The translations under genes were made by a program, and so were the position numbers. The notes under the pieces were generated by a model, which made no database searches, was not told where the DNA came from, and saw only the letters and a list, made by a program, of their open reading frames with translations. Shown here piece after piece: positions 56,699 through 64,000 of a DNA stretch of 64,000 nt. Origin of the DNA: an uncultured Christensenella sp. (GTDB lineage Bacteria; Bacillota; Clostridia; Christensenellales; Borkfalkiaceae). The first letter of the stretch is position 1; each line of letters begins with the position of its first letter. The DNA is taken from assembly GCA_910577555.1 (NCBI GenBank), contig CAJTLF010000004.1, positions 61,722-125,721 on the forward strand, written 5' to 3'.

Positions 56699-57718
56699 TT
56701 ATGGTTTTTTGGGTAAATTTTGGGTATATGATGATAAATAATCTTCGATTATATATATAACCCGTTGGTATTGGCTTAATAAAATAGCGTTTTTTTCGTT
56801 TTCCTGTAAAGTGCCGCTCAGGAACGTAGCGCGGTCGAGCTGTTCGGGGTGCGTGTAAATTCTTAGCGTGGTATCAATAGTAGAATGACCGAGCCAAAGG
56901 GAAACGGTCTTAACGTCGATTTTTCGCACGCAAATTTGTATTGTCCCGAAAGTATGCCGCAAGTCGTGAAGTTTATGTTTGAATTTAAGCAGTTTATTAT
57001 TCTCATAAAAAATTTCGTCAACCGTTTTGCCCGCGTAAGGAAAATATTTTCCTTTAACGGGTTCAACGGAATCAAGTAATTTTTTTACCAAAGGCGTAAG
57101 GGGAATATATCTCAACGAGCCGTCGGTCTTGGTGCCGTTAATTTTTAGCGTATCGCCGTCTATGTCGTTTACGTTCGCCGCGAGAGCTTCAGTTCGTCGC
57201 GTTCCCGTAAGATAGACGAAAGCAAAATAACATTTCAAACTATGGCTTAAATTCTTACTTGAAAATACGAGCTTGAAATATTCCGCCTGTTCTCTGAATG
57301 TAAGAGCCGTCCCGCGTACTGATTTATGTATCATTCTTTCAATGACAGCGCAAGGATTTGTTTTAATAACGGAAGATAAAACCGCCCGCTTAAAAATGTT
57401 ATTCAGTAAACCTTGCATTAGTTGCCGCTTGCGGGTAAGCTGTATTGAAAATAAAAATTCTTCTATTTTTTGCGGGGTGTAGGCGTTCATCGGTTTATCA
57501 AAGCCTTGCTTTACTATGTAACTGAAATTGTAAATTATACCGTTGATAGTATTTTCCTTTCGTTTTTGGTTCTTTTTGTAAGGCAAATATATCGTTTCAA
57601 AAAATTCCGATAACGTAACGGTATGCTTTTGTTTCGGAACTTGTTTCCCAGCGGCTTTAATTTCGTTTAACTTTTGTTGGAATTTAAACTCGATTTCTTC
57701 GACGTCGCGCCCGTACAC
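56699..57718 (-). CDS. Tyrosine-family integrase (N-terminus probably frameshifted)
   Basis: 339 residues from GTG 57718. The SAM-like core-binding domain (about 35-115) and catalytic domain show the full active site: Arg174/Arg175 in GTRRTEAL, HDLRHTFG with His251 and Arg254, His278 in LGHSTI and the nucleophile Tyr288 in RIYTHP. The reading frame stays open upstream of the GTG and encodes arm-domain-like residues (KRIEVRTQQFGSVYGRDVEE) that have no start codon, while the preceding small gene ends in GSTRVRKNG in the other frame. A -1 shift near 57755 would join them. It would integrate and excise the element that starts here. Confidence 0.85.
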   Translation of the reverse strand: MYGRDVEEIEFKFQQKLNEIKAAGKQVPKQKHTVTLSEFFETIYLPYKKNQKRKENTINGIIYNFSYIVKQGFDKPMNAYTPQKIEEFLFSIQLTRKRQLMQGLLNNIFKRAVLSSVIKTNPCAVIERMIHKSVRGTALTFREQAEYFKLVFSSKNLSHSLKCYFAFVYLTGTRRTEALAANVNDIDGDTLKINGTKTDGSLRYIPLTPLVKKLLDSVEPVKGKYFPYAGKTVDEIFYENNKLLKFKHKLHDLRHTFGTIQICVRKIDVKTVSLWLGHSTIDTTLRIYTHPEQLDRATFLSGTLQENEKNAILLSQYQRVIYIIEDYLSSYTQNLPKKP

Positions 57719-57738
57719 GCTCCCGAACTGTTGCGTTC

Positions 57739-57975
57739 TTACTTCAATCCGTTTTTGCGTACGCGGGTCGAGCCTTTAATATGTAAATTAATTAGCATTT
57801 CCTTAATCACTTCGATTAAGGATTTTTTTCGTAAATTTACCAAACCCAAATTAATATTTTTAAAATCTCGTTCGTGCGCCTCCTCCAATTCAGACATTAC
57901 TAAATTTTTGCAAACCTTTTGCAATAGCGCGATTGCTTGCGTAATGTTGTCATAATCTTCTTTTAGTAATAACAT
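57739..57975 (-). CDS. Small helical protein, probably the separated N-terminus of the integrase
   Basis: 78 residues, ATG 57975 behind GGGGAG. It is helical (DNITQAIALLQKVCKNLV, then NLRKKSLIEVIKEMLINLH) and ends IKGSTRVRKNGLK, where the last residues look like the start of an integrase arm-binding domain. The sequence CAAAAAC lies in this region; a -1 slip there would continue as RIEVRTQQFG into the integrase. It could also be a separate regulatory or excision gene. Its ribosome site sits in one arm of a hairpin (57981-58008). Confidence 0.5.
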   Translation of the reverse strand: MLLLKEDYDNITQAIALLQKVCKNLVMSELEEAHERDFKNINLGLVNLRKKSLIEVIKEMLINLHIKGSTRVRKNGLK

Positions 57976-57980
57976 TTAAA

Positions 57981-58008
57981 ACTCCCCTAAGTAAAAAATA
58001 AGGGGAGT
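57981..58008 (-). terminator. Hairpin between the XRE and integrase genes
   Basis: On the minus strand ACTCCCCT (58008-58001) and AGGGGAGT (57988-57981) form an 8-bp stem with a 12-nt loop, followed by TTTAA. The second arm contains the GGGGAG ribosome site of the next gene, so it can both end the XRE message and hide that site. Confidence 0.6.
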
Positions 58009-58011
58009 ATT

Positions 58012-58398
58012 TTAAACCTTTTTAGCATTTTTGGGAAGTAATTCCGACGGCGTAGTATAAATGTCGAGCTGTTGCCGAACTAACTTTTTAAGCTGTTCGG
58101 GTAATTGTCTGTATTGTTCTACGAGCTTGCGTTCTTCGGTTGTCATACTTTCGCCCATGGGGGCGGTGGTGGTCGCCGTTCTCGCGCCGTAATCGTTTTC
58201 TAATCCGAGTAAATAGTCAATCGATACACCGAAATATGTTGAAATAGCCGTTAATGCTGTTGCTTTGGGTTCAACAGTTCCATTTTCCCATTCTGAAATA
58301 TTACTTTGAGTGTAATTCAAATCATATGCTAATTCTTTTTGAGTTAGATTCCGCTCTTGCCGCAATTCCTTTAAAGTTTGTGAAAAAATGTTTATCAT
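58012..58398 (-). CDS. XRE-family repressor of cassette 3
   Basis: 128 residues. TLKELRQERNLTQKELAYDLNY and QSNISEWENGTVEPKATAL form the helix-turn-helix, then SIDYLLGLENDYG as in the other two cassettes, and a C-terminal helical part (MTTEERKLVEQYRQLPEQLKKLVRQQLD) that aligns with the tail of the cassette 2 repressor. ATG 58398 has no Shine-Dalgarno; TAAAAT ends exactly 6 nt upstream (minus strand 58410-58405), predicting leaderless mRNA. It lies between the integrase and a divergent small gene, the usual place of an element's lysogeny-type repressor. Confidence 0.88.
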   Translation of the reverse strand: MINIFSQTLKELRQERNLTQKELAYDLNYTQSNISEWENGTVEPKATALTAISTYFGVSIDYLLGLENDYGARTATTTAPMGESMTTEERKLVEQYRQLPEQLKKLVRQQLDIYTTPSELLPKNAKKV

Positions 58399-58404
58399 AA
58401 AAAA

Positions 58405-58474
58405 ATTTTACCATTAATATCGATTTACCGATTGACATATTGATAAATCAATGATAAAATATCGATAAGTCAAT
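58405..58474. promoter_or_regulatory. Divergent promoter with three operators (cassette 3)
   Basis: Operators TCGATTTACCGA (58420-58431), TTGATAAATCAA (58440-58451) and TCGATAAGTCAA (58462-58473), consensus TYGATAARTCRA allowing inversion of site 1. The plus promoter is TTGACA (58432-58437), 17 bp, TAAAAT (58455-58460), with the perfect operator 2 in the spacer. The minus -10 TAAAAT is at 58410-58405. The layout equals cassettes 1 and 2 with a different operator sequence. Confidence 0.8.
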
Positions 58475-58519
58475 ACAAAAACTGCCCCGCGGAGAACCGC
58501 AGGGCAGAAGGACGGATAA

Positions 58520-58747
58520 ATGAAAGGATTTATCGAAGTAACAGACCAATATCAAAACAAAAAGCTGTTAATTCCTGTTGACAGAATTTGTTTTATAAGG
58601 GAGCGTGGGGACGGTTGTGCAATAATTAATTTCGAAATGTCTGCTACAGATAGGGGATGCACGAGTTTAATTCAAAAGATTTCAGACGTAGCAACCGTTG
58701 AAACTTACGATAAAGTTATTGCAAAGATGAAAAAAGCTATAAAATAA
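58520..58747 (+). CDS. Small beta-rich protein of cassette 3
   Basis: 75 residues. MKGFIEVTDQYQNKKLLIPVDRICFIRE is followed by CAIINFEMSATDRGCTSL and a helix EIYDKVIAKMKKAIK-like end, a compact beta-hairpin-plus-helix pattern like FlbD-type proteins and some phage early genes, but no family is certain. Unlike the small proteins of cassettes 1 and 2 it has no four-cysteine ribbon. The start follows a purine-rich AAGGACG. Its promoter carries the three operators, so it should be induced when the XRE protein is released. Confidence 0.6.
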   Translation: MKGFIEVTDQYQNKKLLIPVDRICFIRERGDGCAIINFEMSATDRGCTSLIQKISDVATVETYDKVIAKMKKAIK

Positions 58748-58778
58748 AGCTTTATGCAGTTTTGCATAAAGCTTAGAA
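58747..58778. terminator. Hairpin between converging genes at 58.75 kb
   Basis: AAGCTTTATGCA-GTTT-TGCATAAAGCTT (58747-58774), a 12-bp perfect stem. On the minus strand TATTTTAT follows, so it serves the 58797 gene best. Confidence 0.75.
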
Positions 58779-58796
58779 AAATAAAAAATTAAAAAT

Positions 58797-59675
58797 TTAT
58801 TCTAACGGAAGTTTATATTTTAAAGCAATCTTGCCGCACTCAACTTCCTGCACGAATTTAGCTTGCTTTTCTTCTCTTGCCCAATTAGTACGCTTTTTCT
58901 CTTCTAACAAGGAACGGATATTTTTTTTAAAACATTTCTCTACGTCTTTTGCATAGTAGAAGTGGTCGTAGATAAACCAAAAATTACACTCTTCTCGGCG
59001 GTGCATAAAATATGCGTCCGGCGCAATAATTTCTACTTCATTTCTTCCTGCAAAATTAATAAGGCTTTGATACCAATAATTATTATCTTCATCGTAAAAG
59101 TATAAATCTAAGCCTGCTTCTTTTAATTTTGGTGCGATTTTAGGAAAATAAATTATTATTTTAATTTTCTCATTAGGGCGAATATATGACGGTAATGAAC
59201 ATACATCACTGTAATAATTTCTTACATATGCGTCTTCCCAACTCATTAGTAATATTTTACTGTACATATTAAAACCGCTTTTATAAGGGAGTTGCAGGAA
59301 AGCTGAAATTATTTCACGCTTACCCGTGTTTTGTAAAACAAATTCGTATTTATCCCAATATTCTTCCTTAAAAATATCGTCGGAATAATTAAACAATATT
59401 TCTTTTTCGTTAAATAATTTCGGTTTTATATACGGCAATAAGCAAATCTCTTCAACTGCTTTTATATCACTACAATTTTTAGTAAGGGTCATTTCCGGTC
59501 TTGTAAGAATAACTCGTTTATTACGTTCAATAGTTTTTTCGATTTCCTTTTTTTGTCGTTCTTTATCCTGTGATTTCAAAGTCATCTTCACACCCAAGAA
59601 AGTAAACAAGCCGCCAATCAGACCGCCGATTATAGACGTTATTATAGGAATTACAACATTAAAAACAATTTCCAT
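58797..59675 (-). CDS. Membrane-anchored protein of unknown function
   Basis: 292 residues, ATG behind AAGGAG. One N-terminal membrane helix with small-residue packing (IIGGLIGGLFTFLG, about residues 8-28), then a charged coil (KSQDKERQKKEIEKTIERNKR), then a beta-rich domain (NYWYQSLINFAGRNEVEII, EKIKIIIYFPKIAP) and a basic, helical C-terminus. Proteins of this shape are frequent in mobile elements and defence-adjacent loci, but I recognise no named family. It converges with the small gene of cassette 3. Confidence 0.65.
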   Translation of the reverse strand: MEIVFNVVIPIITSIIGGLIGGLFTFLGVKMTLKSQDKERQKKEIEKTIERNKRVILTRPEMTLTKNCSDIKAVEEICLLPYIKPKLFNEKEILFNYSDDIFKEEYWDKYEFVLQNTGKREIISAFLQLPYKSGFNMYSKILLMSWEDAYVRNYYSDVCSLPSYIRPNEKIKIIIYFPKIAPKLKEAGLDLYFYDEDNNYWYQSLINFAGRNEVEIIAPDAYFMHRREECNFWFIYDHFYYAKDVEKCFKKNIRSLLEEKKRTNWAREEKQAKFVQEVECGKIALKYKLPLE

Positions 59676-59786
59676 TGCTTTACTCCTTTTTGTAAATTTT
59701 TAATGCAATTAAATTTTATCACGCAACGGGGTGTAAAGTCAATAAAATTAATTTTAACGCACCTGCGCGGTGCAAGGGAGTAGAAA

Positions 59787-61367
59787 ATGGCAAAAGGCAA
59801 GGTAAACTATCAGATACCACAAAAAGGTAGCGTGGCAAAGATTACTGCAATTATCGTTGCGGTAATTTTAGTCATTTCCGGTGTTTTGACGGCGATTAAT
59901 TACGGTTCACACGGTTTTACGGATTGGAACGTGAGAAGTTGGTTTAATTCATGGGGACAAGGCCAAAATCGGCCGAACGGCGGCGAAGAAGAACCTGCAG
60001 CGGGATATCAATTGCAGACGGTTGCGAAGTCTACATTAGTTGAATTAAATTCAAGCGCTTTGCCTGCAGCTGAGCAAGGAAAGATAGAAATTTTTTCGGG
60101 TACAAATTCCATAGCAAATACGAAAAAAGGAAAGGCGGGGGAATGGTTACAAGGCAAAACTTACGATAGTTTTTGCTATACCGTTACTTTTCATACAACT
60201 GGATATGATAAATATGCTTACTCTTTTTCACATAAATCTTACGAAAACATTAATGTAGGTGTTGGTAATGTTGATTATCAGCCGACTCCGTTTGATAGTT
60301 CTACTTATCAGACGGTAATCGGAGTAATAGACGCTAATAATATAAGCAATATTCATTACAGTGCGGCTATCGTATTTGGTACACCGAGCAGCAGTTATCA
60401 GTTTATTAAACTTGAAATAACCGAAAAACAACTACGGGCATGTCGAAAGTCAGTAGATGACGACACGTGGACAAACAATACCCAAACGTACGATTCTACG
60501 TCTAAGGTGTATACCGAAATAAAAAAAATGTTTATGACGGACGGTTTGACTTTTAAAGACAGCATTTCTGATTTACCTGTAACTGGAGCGCGCATAAACG
60601 AAAGCCTTCATTTATATAAAACCGGCGAAGAGCAGGAGCCGATACCCTTGCCGGACGACCCCGTTAAAGAGGGTTATACGTTTATTGGCTGGTTCTATGG
60701 AACGAACGACGCTTGCGACGGTAACTGCACCCAATACGACGGAACGCCTATATTCGAACCCACGGATTTTCATGCGCATTTTGAAATAAACCGTTATACC
60801 GTAACTTACGACGTAGCGGGCGCAGAAGAAGAAATCGAGAGTCAGGAAGTGGATTGGAATACCGTATTAACGCCGCCCACGCCGACAAAGACAGGTTACG
60901 ACTTTAAGGGGTGGTATCTTTCAGACGGAACGAAATATGAAGACCAGCCTATTAAAGAGAATACTACTTTAACGGCGAAATGGGAAATAAAAATTTTTAC
61001 GGTGACTTTCTACGTGGACGGAAAAGTATATGCTACTAAAGAAGTGAAGTACGGCACACCGTTTTCATCGGTTATTAAAGACGCTGAAGACGCCGAAAAA
61101 TTGCGTTCACTGACAGTATTTTCGGCTTACGGTGAATGGACGGTGGAAAGCATAGCCGACGCGCCAATAACGGATAACTATTCAATCAACGCAACGCCGG
61201 TTCCTATTTCTGAAATTGCACAAAGTTTTTTGCAGGACTATCCTTGGATATTTTCGGCAGTGGGTGCAGCTCTAAGCGTGTTGGTCGTAATCTTTAGTGT
61301 AATGGGATACTTTTGGAAAAAGAACAAAGTTATTAATCAACGTAAAACGAGACGAAGAAGAAAGTAA
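59787..61367 (+). CDS. Surface protein with Listeria-Bacteroides (Flg_new) repeats and two membrane anchors
   Basis: 526 residues. An N-terminal membrane helix (about 17-37) is followed by an outside domain (60-290) of unknown fold, then two to three Flg_new/InlB-type repeats: PDDPVKEGYTFIGWFYG (about 283-300), YTVTYDVAGAEEE ... PTPTKTGYDFKGWYLSDG ... TLTAKWE (about 333-395) and FTVTFYVDGKVY. A second membrane helix (about 487-510) leads to a short basic cytoplasmic tail (KTRRRRK). The start ATG follows AAGGGAG. It lies 18 bp before another large membrane protein. A role in adhesion, or as a capsid or attachment protein of the element, is possible. Confidence 0.7.
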   Translation: MAKGKVNYQIPQKGSVAKITAIIVAVILVISGVLTAINYGSHGFTDWNVRSWFNSWGQGQNRPNGGEEEPAAGYQLQTVAKSTLVELNSSALPAAEQGKIEIFSGTNSIANTKKGKAGEWLQGKTYDSFCYTVTFHTTGYDKYAYSFSHKSYENINVGVGNVDYQPTPFDSSTYQTVIGVIDANNISNIHYSAAIVFGTPSSSYQFIKLEITEKQLRACRKSVDDDTWTNNTQTYDSTSKVYTEIKKMFMTDGLTFKDSISDLPVTGARINESLHLYKTGEEQEPIPLPDDPVKEGYTFIGWFYGTNDACDGNCTQYDGTPIFEPTDFHAHFEINRYTVTYDVAGAEEEIESQEVDWNTVLTPPTPTKTGYDFKGWYLSDGTKYEDQPIKENTTLTAKWEIKIFTVTFYVDGKVYATKEVKYGTPFSSVIKDAEDAEKLRSLTVFSAYGEWTVESIADAPITDNYSINATPVPISEIAQSFLQDYPWIFSAVGAALSVLVVIFSVMGYFWKKNKVINQRKTRRRRK

Positions 61368-61385
61368 AGTAAGGCGAGAAGAGAA

Positions 61386-63836
61386 ATGATACGGCAAATA
61401 AAATTTATGAATACACTTATGGTGATGCTTGTCACCGTTTTGGTCATATTCTCCGTTATGTGGGGCAACGGCGTGTTAAACCGCGCCGTTGCTTCCGCTG
61501 CCGTATCGATGAACAGCGTCCAACAGGCTTATGAAGAAAGCAACGTAATGGACGACTTAAAAGGTAGTACGGTTGACGGCAAGCCTTTTAATCTTAAGGA
61601 TTACGGTTTTGACAGTAAGAAAAATACGCAGGTGTTTTCGTTCGTAGAATACTGCTACTCGTACGACCCTGCGCGTCAGAATAATTTCGGGCTTTATGTA
61701 TACGTGTACAACCCGCAAGGCATAAAATTCGTTTACGGCAGCGCGCAGAATAAAATTCAGTTTGCAACTGGCGACGCGCCGAAAGAGTGGAATAAATATC
61801 AGTTACAGTTTTTAAACGCATGTGCCGAACCGGATTTTCAAGGACTATTTCTCAAATATAAAATAGCGTTATCAGATAGCCAAAAACTTGGGATGTTGGA
61901 CGAATTAAACTCCACGGAGCGGGTGTATCAAGTAAGCGGAATAGAATTGTTGACGGAAGGTGCAGTTAATGCAACGGATTATCCTGCAACCGGGGTGACG
62001 GACGAGCGTGCTAAGGGTAGGATAACATATCGGTACAGCGGTTATTCCAAAGGTTGGGGGCCGGATAGTAATACTGATACGCTTAAAGTTACGTGTAACG
62101 AAGGCGACGTATTACGGCTTGAGGTTCATCATACTTCATACAGACAAAAAGGCGTCACGAACGGTAAGGATGAATATACTCAGGATAACCTGAACAGTGT
62201 GTACTTTGCCGTTCCAAAAGCGATAGCGAATAAATACGGTTACGTTTCAGAAGTTCACGCAGAATGGCGTAATGCCGTTACTTCGTGGGCGTTGTTGACG
62301 GGTAATTACGAAATATACAGTAAATTTTATAATTACGTAGGAAGGGATATAGGACACAGAAACGATAGTATCGGATATTCGATATTCGGTGCACCGCAAG
62401 AAGCCGCTCATACGATAGACCTTCCGGACACTGTAATTGAAAGTGAAATTGCATATAACGCTCGGCACAGCCTTTCTACCGACGGTATGATACAACTCGG
62501 AAAAACGATGAAATGTCGGAATTATTTGACACAGCTTAATTGGCTGTTTTACACCGAGAACGGGGAAAGAGTAGCAGACCGCACGGCAATATCGGCGTCC
62601 CAACTTTACGACTGGTACGTAAAAGGTTTTGCGAAAGCCGTCGGGAAAGATTACGACGGCGAAACGCTTGAATTTAAGGACGGAGTAAAAATTTATAAAG
62701 CGTTGTTTGACAGCGTTGACGACGAGATTAAAGACTATCGAATTAAAGCAGATGATAAACACACCTTGCTTGCGCAAAAATGGACTCAATCTTGGTGGGA
62801 AGAACACGTTACGGGCGGACACCATGCCGACGGAAATATTGGCGTTGGTGCAGAAGTTGAAGCTATACATAAAGTTGATGACGACGATATTTTAACCAGC
62901 GAGCGATTAACTTGCGACAGGCTTTTTATTTCGGAATCGGATTATAAAGAATTTATTAATTATTATAACTCGAACAAAGCGGAAAATTACGTATATTTAA
63001 TACGCCTTGGTGTTACCGACTATAAAAGTGTGGAAGCAACGGAATATCAGTATTCGACAAATCTTTTTGGGACGGTTTACGAAAAGAAACTTGACACAAA
63101 CGGTTACTTTTTTCAAGAAACTGCTATGTTGGATTTTGACGTAATAGACGTAACTTTTGATAACGGCACGATACAAACTGTAATACCGGTAGTATCAAGC
63201 CCTATGGATATATTTTCGGAAGCGACTCCGCCCGTTCACGTGACCGGCGATGAGCTTGGGTTTTGGGAATGGCTGTTAAGGGAGTTGCGCAAAGGTACTT
63301 GGTGGGTTTGGCTAATTGTAATTGCAGTATGTTTAACTCTGCTTATTTTGATTTTCAAAGCATTATCAGTAGTCTTTCCGATACTAAAACCTATCTGGAA
63401 CGGTATATCGTGGGTGTTGGGCGGATTGGGCTGGCTGCTATCCAGACCGTTCGTATTAATAGGCCGAGCCTTTAAAAATCTTGGTAAACAGATTAAAGAC
63501 AGAGCCGCGGAACGCAAAAAGCGCAAAGAAAGGATTCGTCAGGAAAAATTGGCCAGAAAAGAGGCGGTGGAGATAGCGCATTACCAAAACCGACTAATCC
63601 GAAAAGAGCAAAATTATCAGGCAAAAAACGCTGCAAAGGACAGGCGCAGATTAGCAAAGCAAGAATCGAAAGCAGCGGCTATAGCGGCGAGACAACAGGA
63701 AAAGGCAAATAATAAATTGTCTCAGGAACCCCGTAAAGCAGCAGATAAGAGTAAAGGTAAAGCTGCACCGAATCGTAAGACGCCGAAGAAAAGCGAGCGA
63801 AAGACAAAAGGAAACAAGGCGGGCAAAACAACGTGA
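61386..63836 (+). CDS. Large membrane protein with ectodomain and long basic tail
   Basis: 816 residues. An N-terminal helix (about 10-28) exports a large domain (about 35-635, Tyr/Asp-rich, no recognised family). Two hydrophobic segments (about 638-662 and 673-695) precede a highly basic, Lys/Arg/Ala-rich tail of about 120 residues, probably inside the cell and helical. This shape could anchor DNA, RNA or an assembly machine at the membrane. It forms an operon with the upstream surface protein and, through a GTGA overlap, with a small membrane gene. The start ATG follows AAGAGAA. Confidence 0.68.
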   Translation: MIRQIKFMNTLMVMLVTVLVIFSVMWGNGVLNRAVASAAVSMNSVQQAYEESNVMDDLKGSTVDGKPFNLKDYGFDSKKNTQVFSFVEYCYSYDPARQNNFGLYVYVYNPQGIKFVYGSAQNKIQFATGDAPKEWNKYQLQFLNACAEPDFQGLFLKYKIALSDSQKLGMLDELNSTERVYQVSGIELLTEGAVNATDYPATGVTDERAKGRITYRYSGYSKGWGPDSNTDTLKVTCNEGDVLRLEVHHTSYRQKGVTNGKDEYTQDNLNSVYFAVPKAIANKYGYVSEVHAEWRNAVTSWALLTGNYEIYSKFYNYVGRDIGHRNDSIGYSIFGAPQEAAHTIDLPDTVIESEIAYNARHSLSTDGMIQLGKTMKCRNYLTQLNWLFYTENGERVADRTAISASQLYDWYVKGFAKAVGKDYDGETLEFKDGVKIYKALFDSVDDEIKDYRIKADDKHTLLAQKWTQSWWEEHVTGGHHADGNIGVGAEVEAIHKVDDDDILTSERLTCDRLFISESDYKEFINYYNSNKAENYVYLIRLGVTDYKSVEATEYQYSTNLFGTVYEKKLDTNGYFFQETAMLDFDVIDVTFDNGTIQTVIPVVSSPMDIFSEATPPVHVTGDELGFWEWLLRELRKGTWWVWLIVIAVCLTLLILIFKALSVVFPILKPIWNGISWVLGGLGWLLSRPFVLIGRAFKNLGKQIKDRAAERKKRKERIRQEKLARKEAVEIAHYQNRLIRKEQNYQAKNAAKDRRRLAKQESKAAAIAARQQEKANNKLSQEPRKAADKSKGKAAPNRKTPKKSERKTKGNKAGKTT

Positions 63837-64000
63837 TAGCGTTATTTACGATACTTACGGTAGTGTTTGTAATAGGACGGTTTGTAATGGGTTATTACGC
63901 GGGTAGCGTTGAATTAATTGAGATTCTGCTACCTGCAGTAACTTGGATATGCGTAATATTGGGCGTTGTTGCCGGAGTGTTTATCGGTATTCGGATATGC
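63833..64000 (+). CDS. Small membrane protein, cut by the window edge
   Basis: GTG 63833 overlaps the upstream stop (GTGA) and opens a frame that runs without stop to the window end: 56 codons seen. It starts MIALFTILTVVFVIGRFVMG and then has a second hydrophobic stretch (EILLPAVTWICVILGVVAGVF), so two membrane helices with a small loop. Coupling to the 816-residue gene suggests a shared complex. The C-terminal length and family are unknown because the gene is incomplete here. Confidence 0.65.
   Translation, partial: MIALFTILTVVFVIGRFVMGYYAGSVELIEILLPAVTWICVILGVVAGVFIGIRIC

Noticed and set aside
57740..57765. Canonical -1 programmed frameshift heptamer in the integrase region
   Set aside because: The stretch is C AAA AAC; the P-site codon would have to re-pair with CAA, a first-position mismatch, so it is not a classic X XXY YYZ site. 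Kept only as one of several explanations for the split.
52147..64000. Direct repeat of the tRNA-Ser 3' end as an attachment site
   Set aside because: I looked for GGCGCAGAGAGAGGG on both sides and found no second copy in the window; the far end may lie beyond 64000.

Overview
The window looks like the chromosome of an anaerobic member of the Bacillota (class Clostridia), probably an uncultured gut lineage. The grounds are the nrdR-ispG-polC locus-rimP-nusA-rnpM-ylxQ-infB-rbfA-nrnA-truB-ribF order typical of Firmicutes, a single-chain PurL of about 1230 residues, an Fe-S type PurF, a reverse rubrerythrin, a MurG2-type glycosyltransferase, and clean TTGACA/TATAAT promoters with GGAG-type ribosome binding sites. 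The species cannot be named from the sequence alone.

Layout. 0.2-13.0 kb: a divergent DUF1294 membrane gene, then a purine operon purE-purC-purF paralogue-purF-purM-purN-purH-purD-purL that covers most of the route from PRPP to IMP. The first of two tandem PurF proteins has lost its glutaminase site. 13.1-28.9 kb: a long co-directional run of information-processing genes (nrdR, ispG, a PolC-derived exonuclease that has lost the polymerase, rimP-nusA-rnpM-ylxQ-infB-rbfA-nrnA-truB-ribF), a Nfo-like TIM barrel protein, then pepP-efp-dtd, a PhnP-like hydrolase and a DUF5662 protein. 29-45 kb: a mosaic of short units on both strands: a ferritin-like protein, tRNA-Gly and tRNA-Pro, mntP, murG, fba, gapA, ychF, argS-gph, reverse rubrerythrin, a cysteine-rich protein, a YihY protein, lipoproteins and degV. 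45.6-50.5 kb: an L-rhamnose operon rhaB-rhaA-fucO-rhaD-mgsA whose gene content suggests that both C3 halves of rhamnose can be sent to 1,2-propanediol. 50.7-52.1 kb: gdhA.

From 52.1 kb to the end the content is accessory. An AT-rich pair (a CHC2 zinc-finger protein and a helicase IV-like UvrD/HRDC protein) lies against the 3' end of a tRNA-Ser(CGA). On the other side of the tRNA are a tyrosine integrase whose N-terminus appears split by a -1 frameshift, an XRE repressor with a divergent small gene, a membrane-anchored protein, and two large membrane proteins with ectodomains followed by a small membrane gene cut by the window edge. This end looks like part of an integrated element.

The most distinctive pattern is a cassette present three times (about 31.0, 42.0 and 58.4 kb): an XRE repressor diverging from a small gene across an intergenic region that carries three copies of a cassette-specific operator. 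In each, the middle operator lies in the 17-bp spacer of the small gene's TTGACA promoter, and the repressor start codon lies exactly 6 nt after a -10 element, which predicts leaderless repressor mRNA. In two cassettes the small proteins are paralogues: a four-cysteine ribbon with a YYTKG motif and a helical tail.
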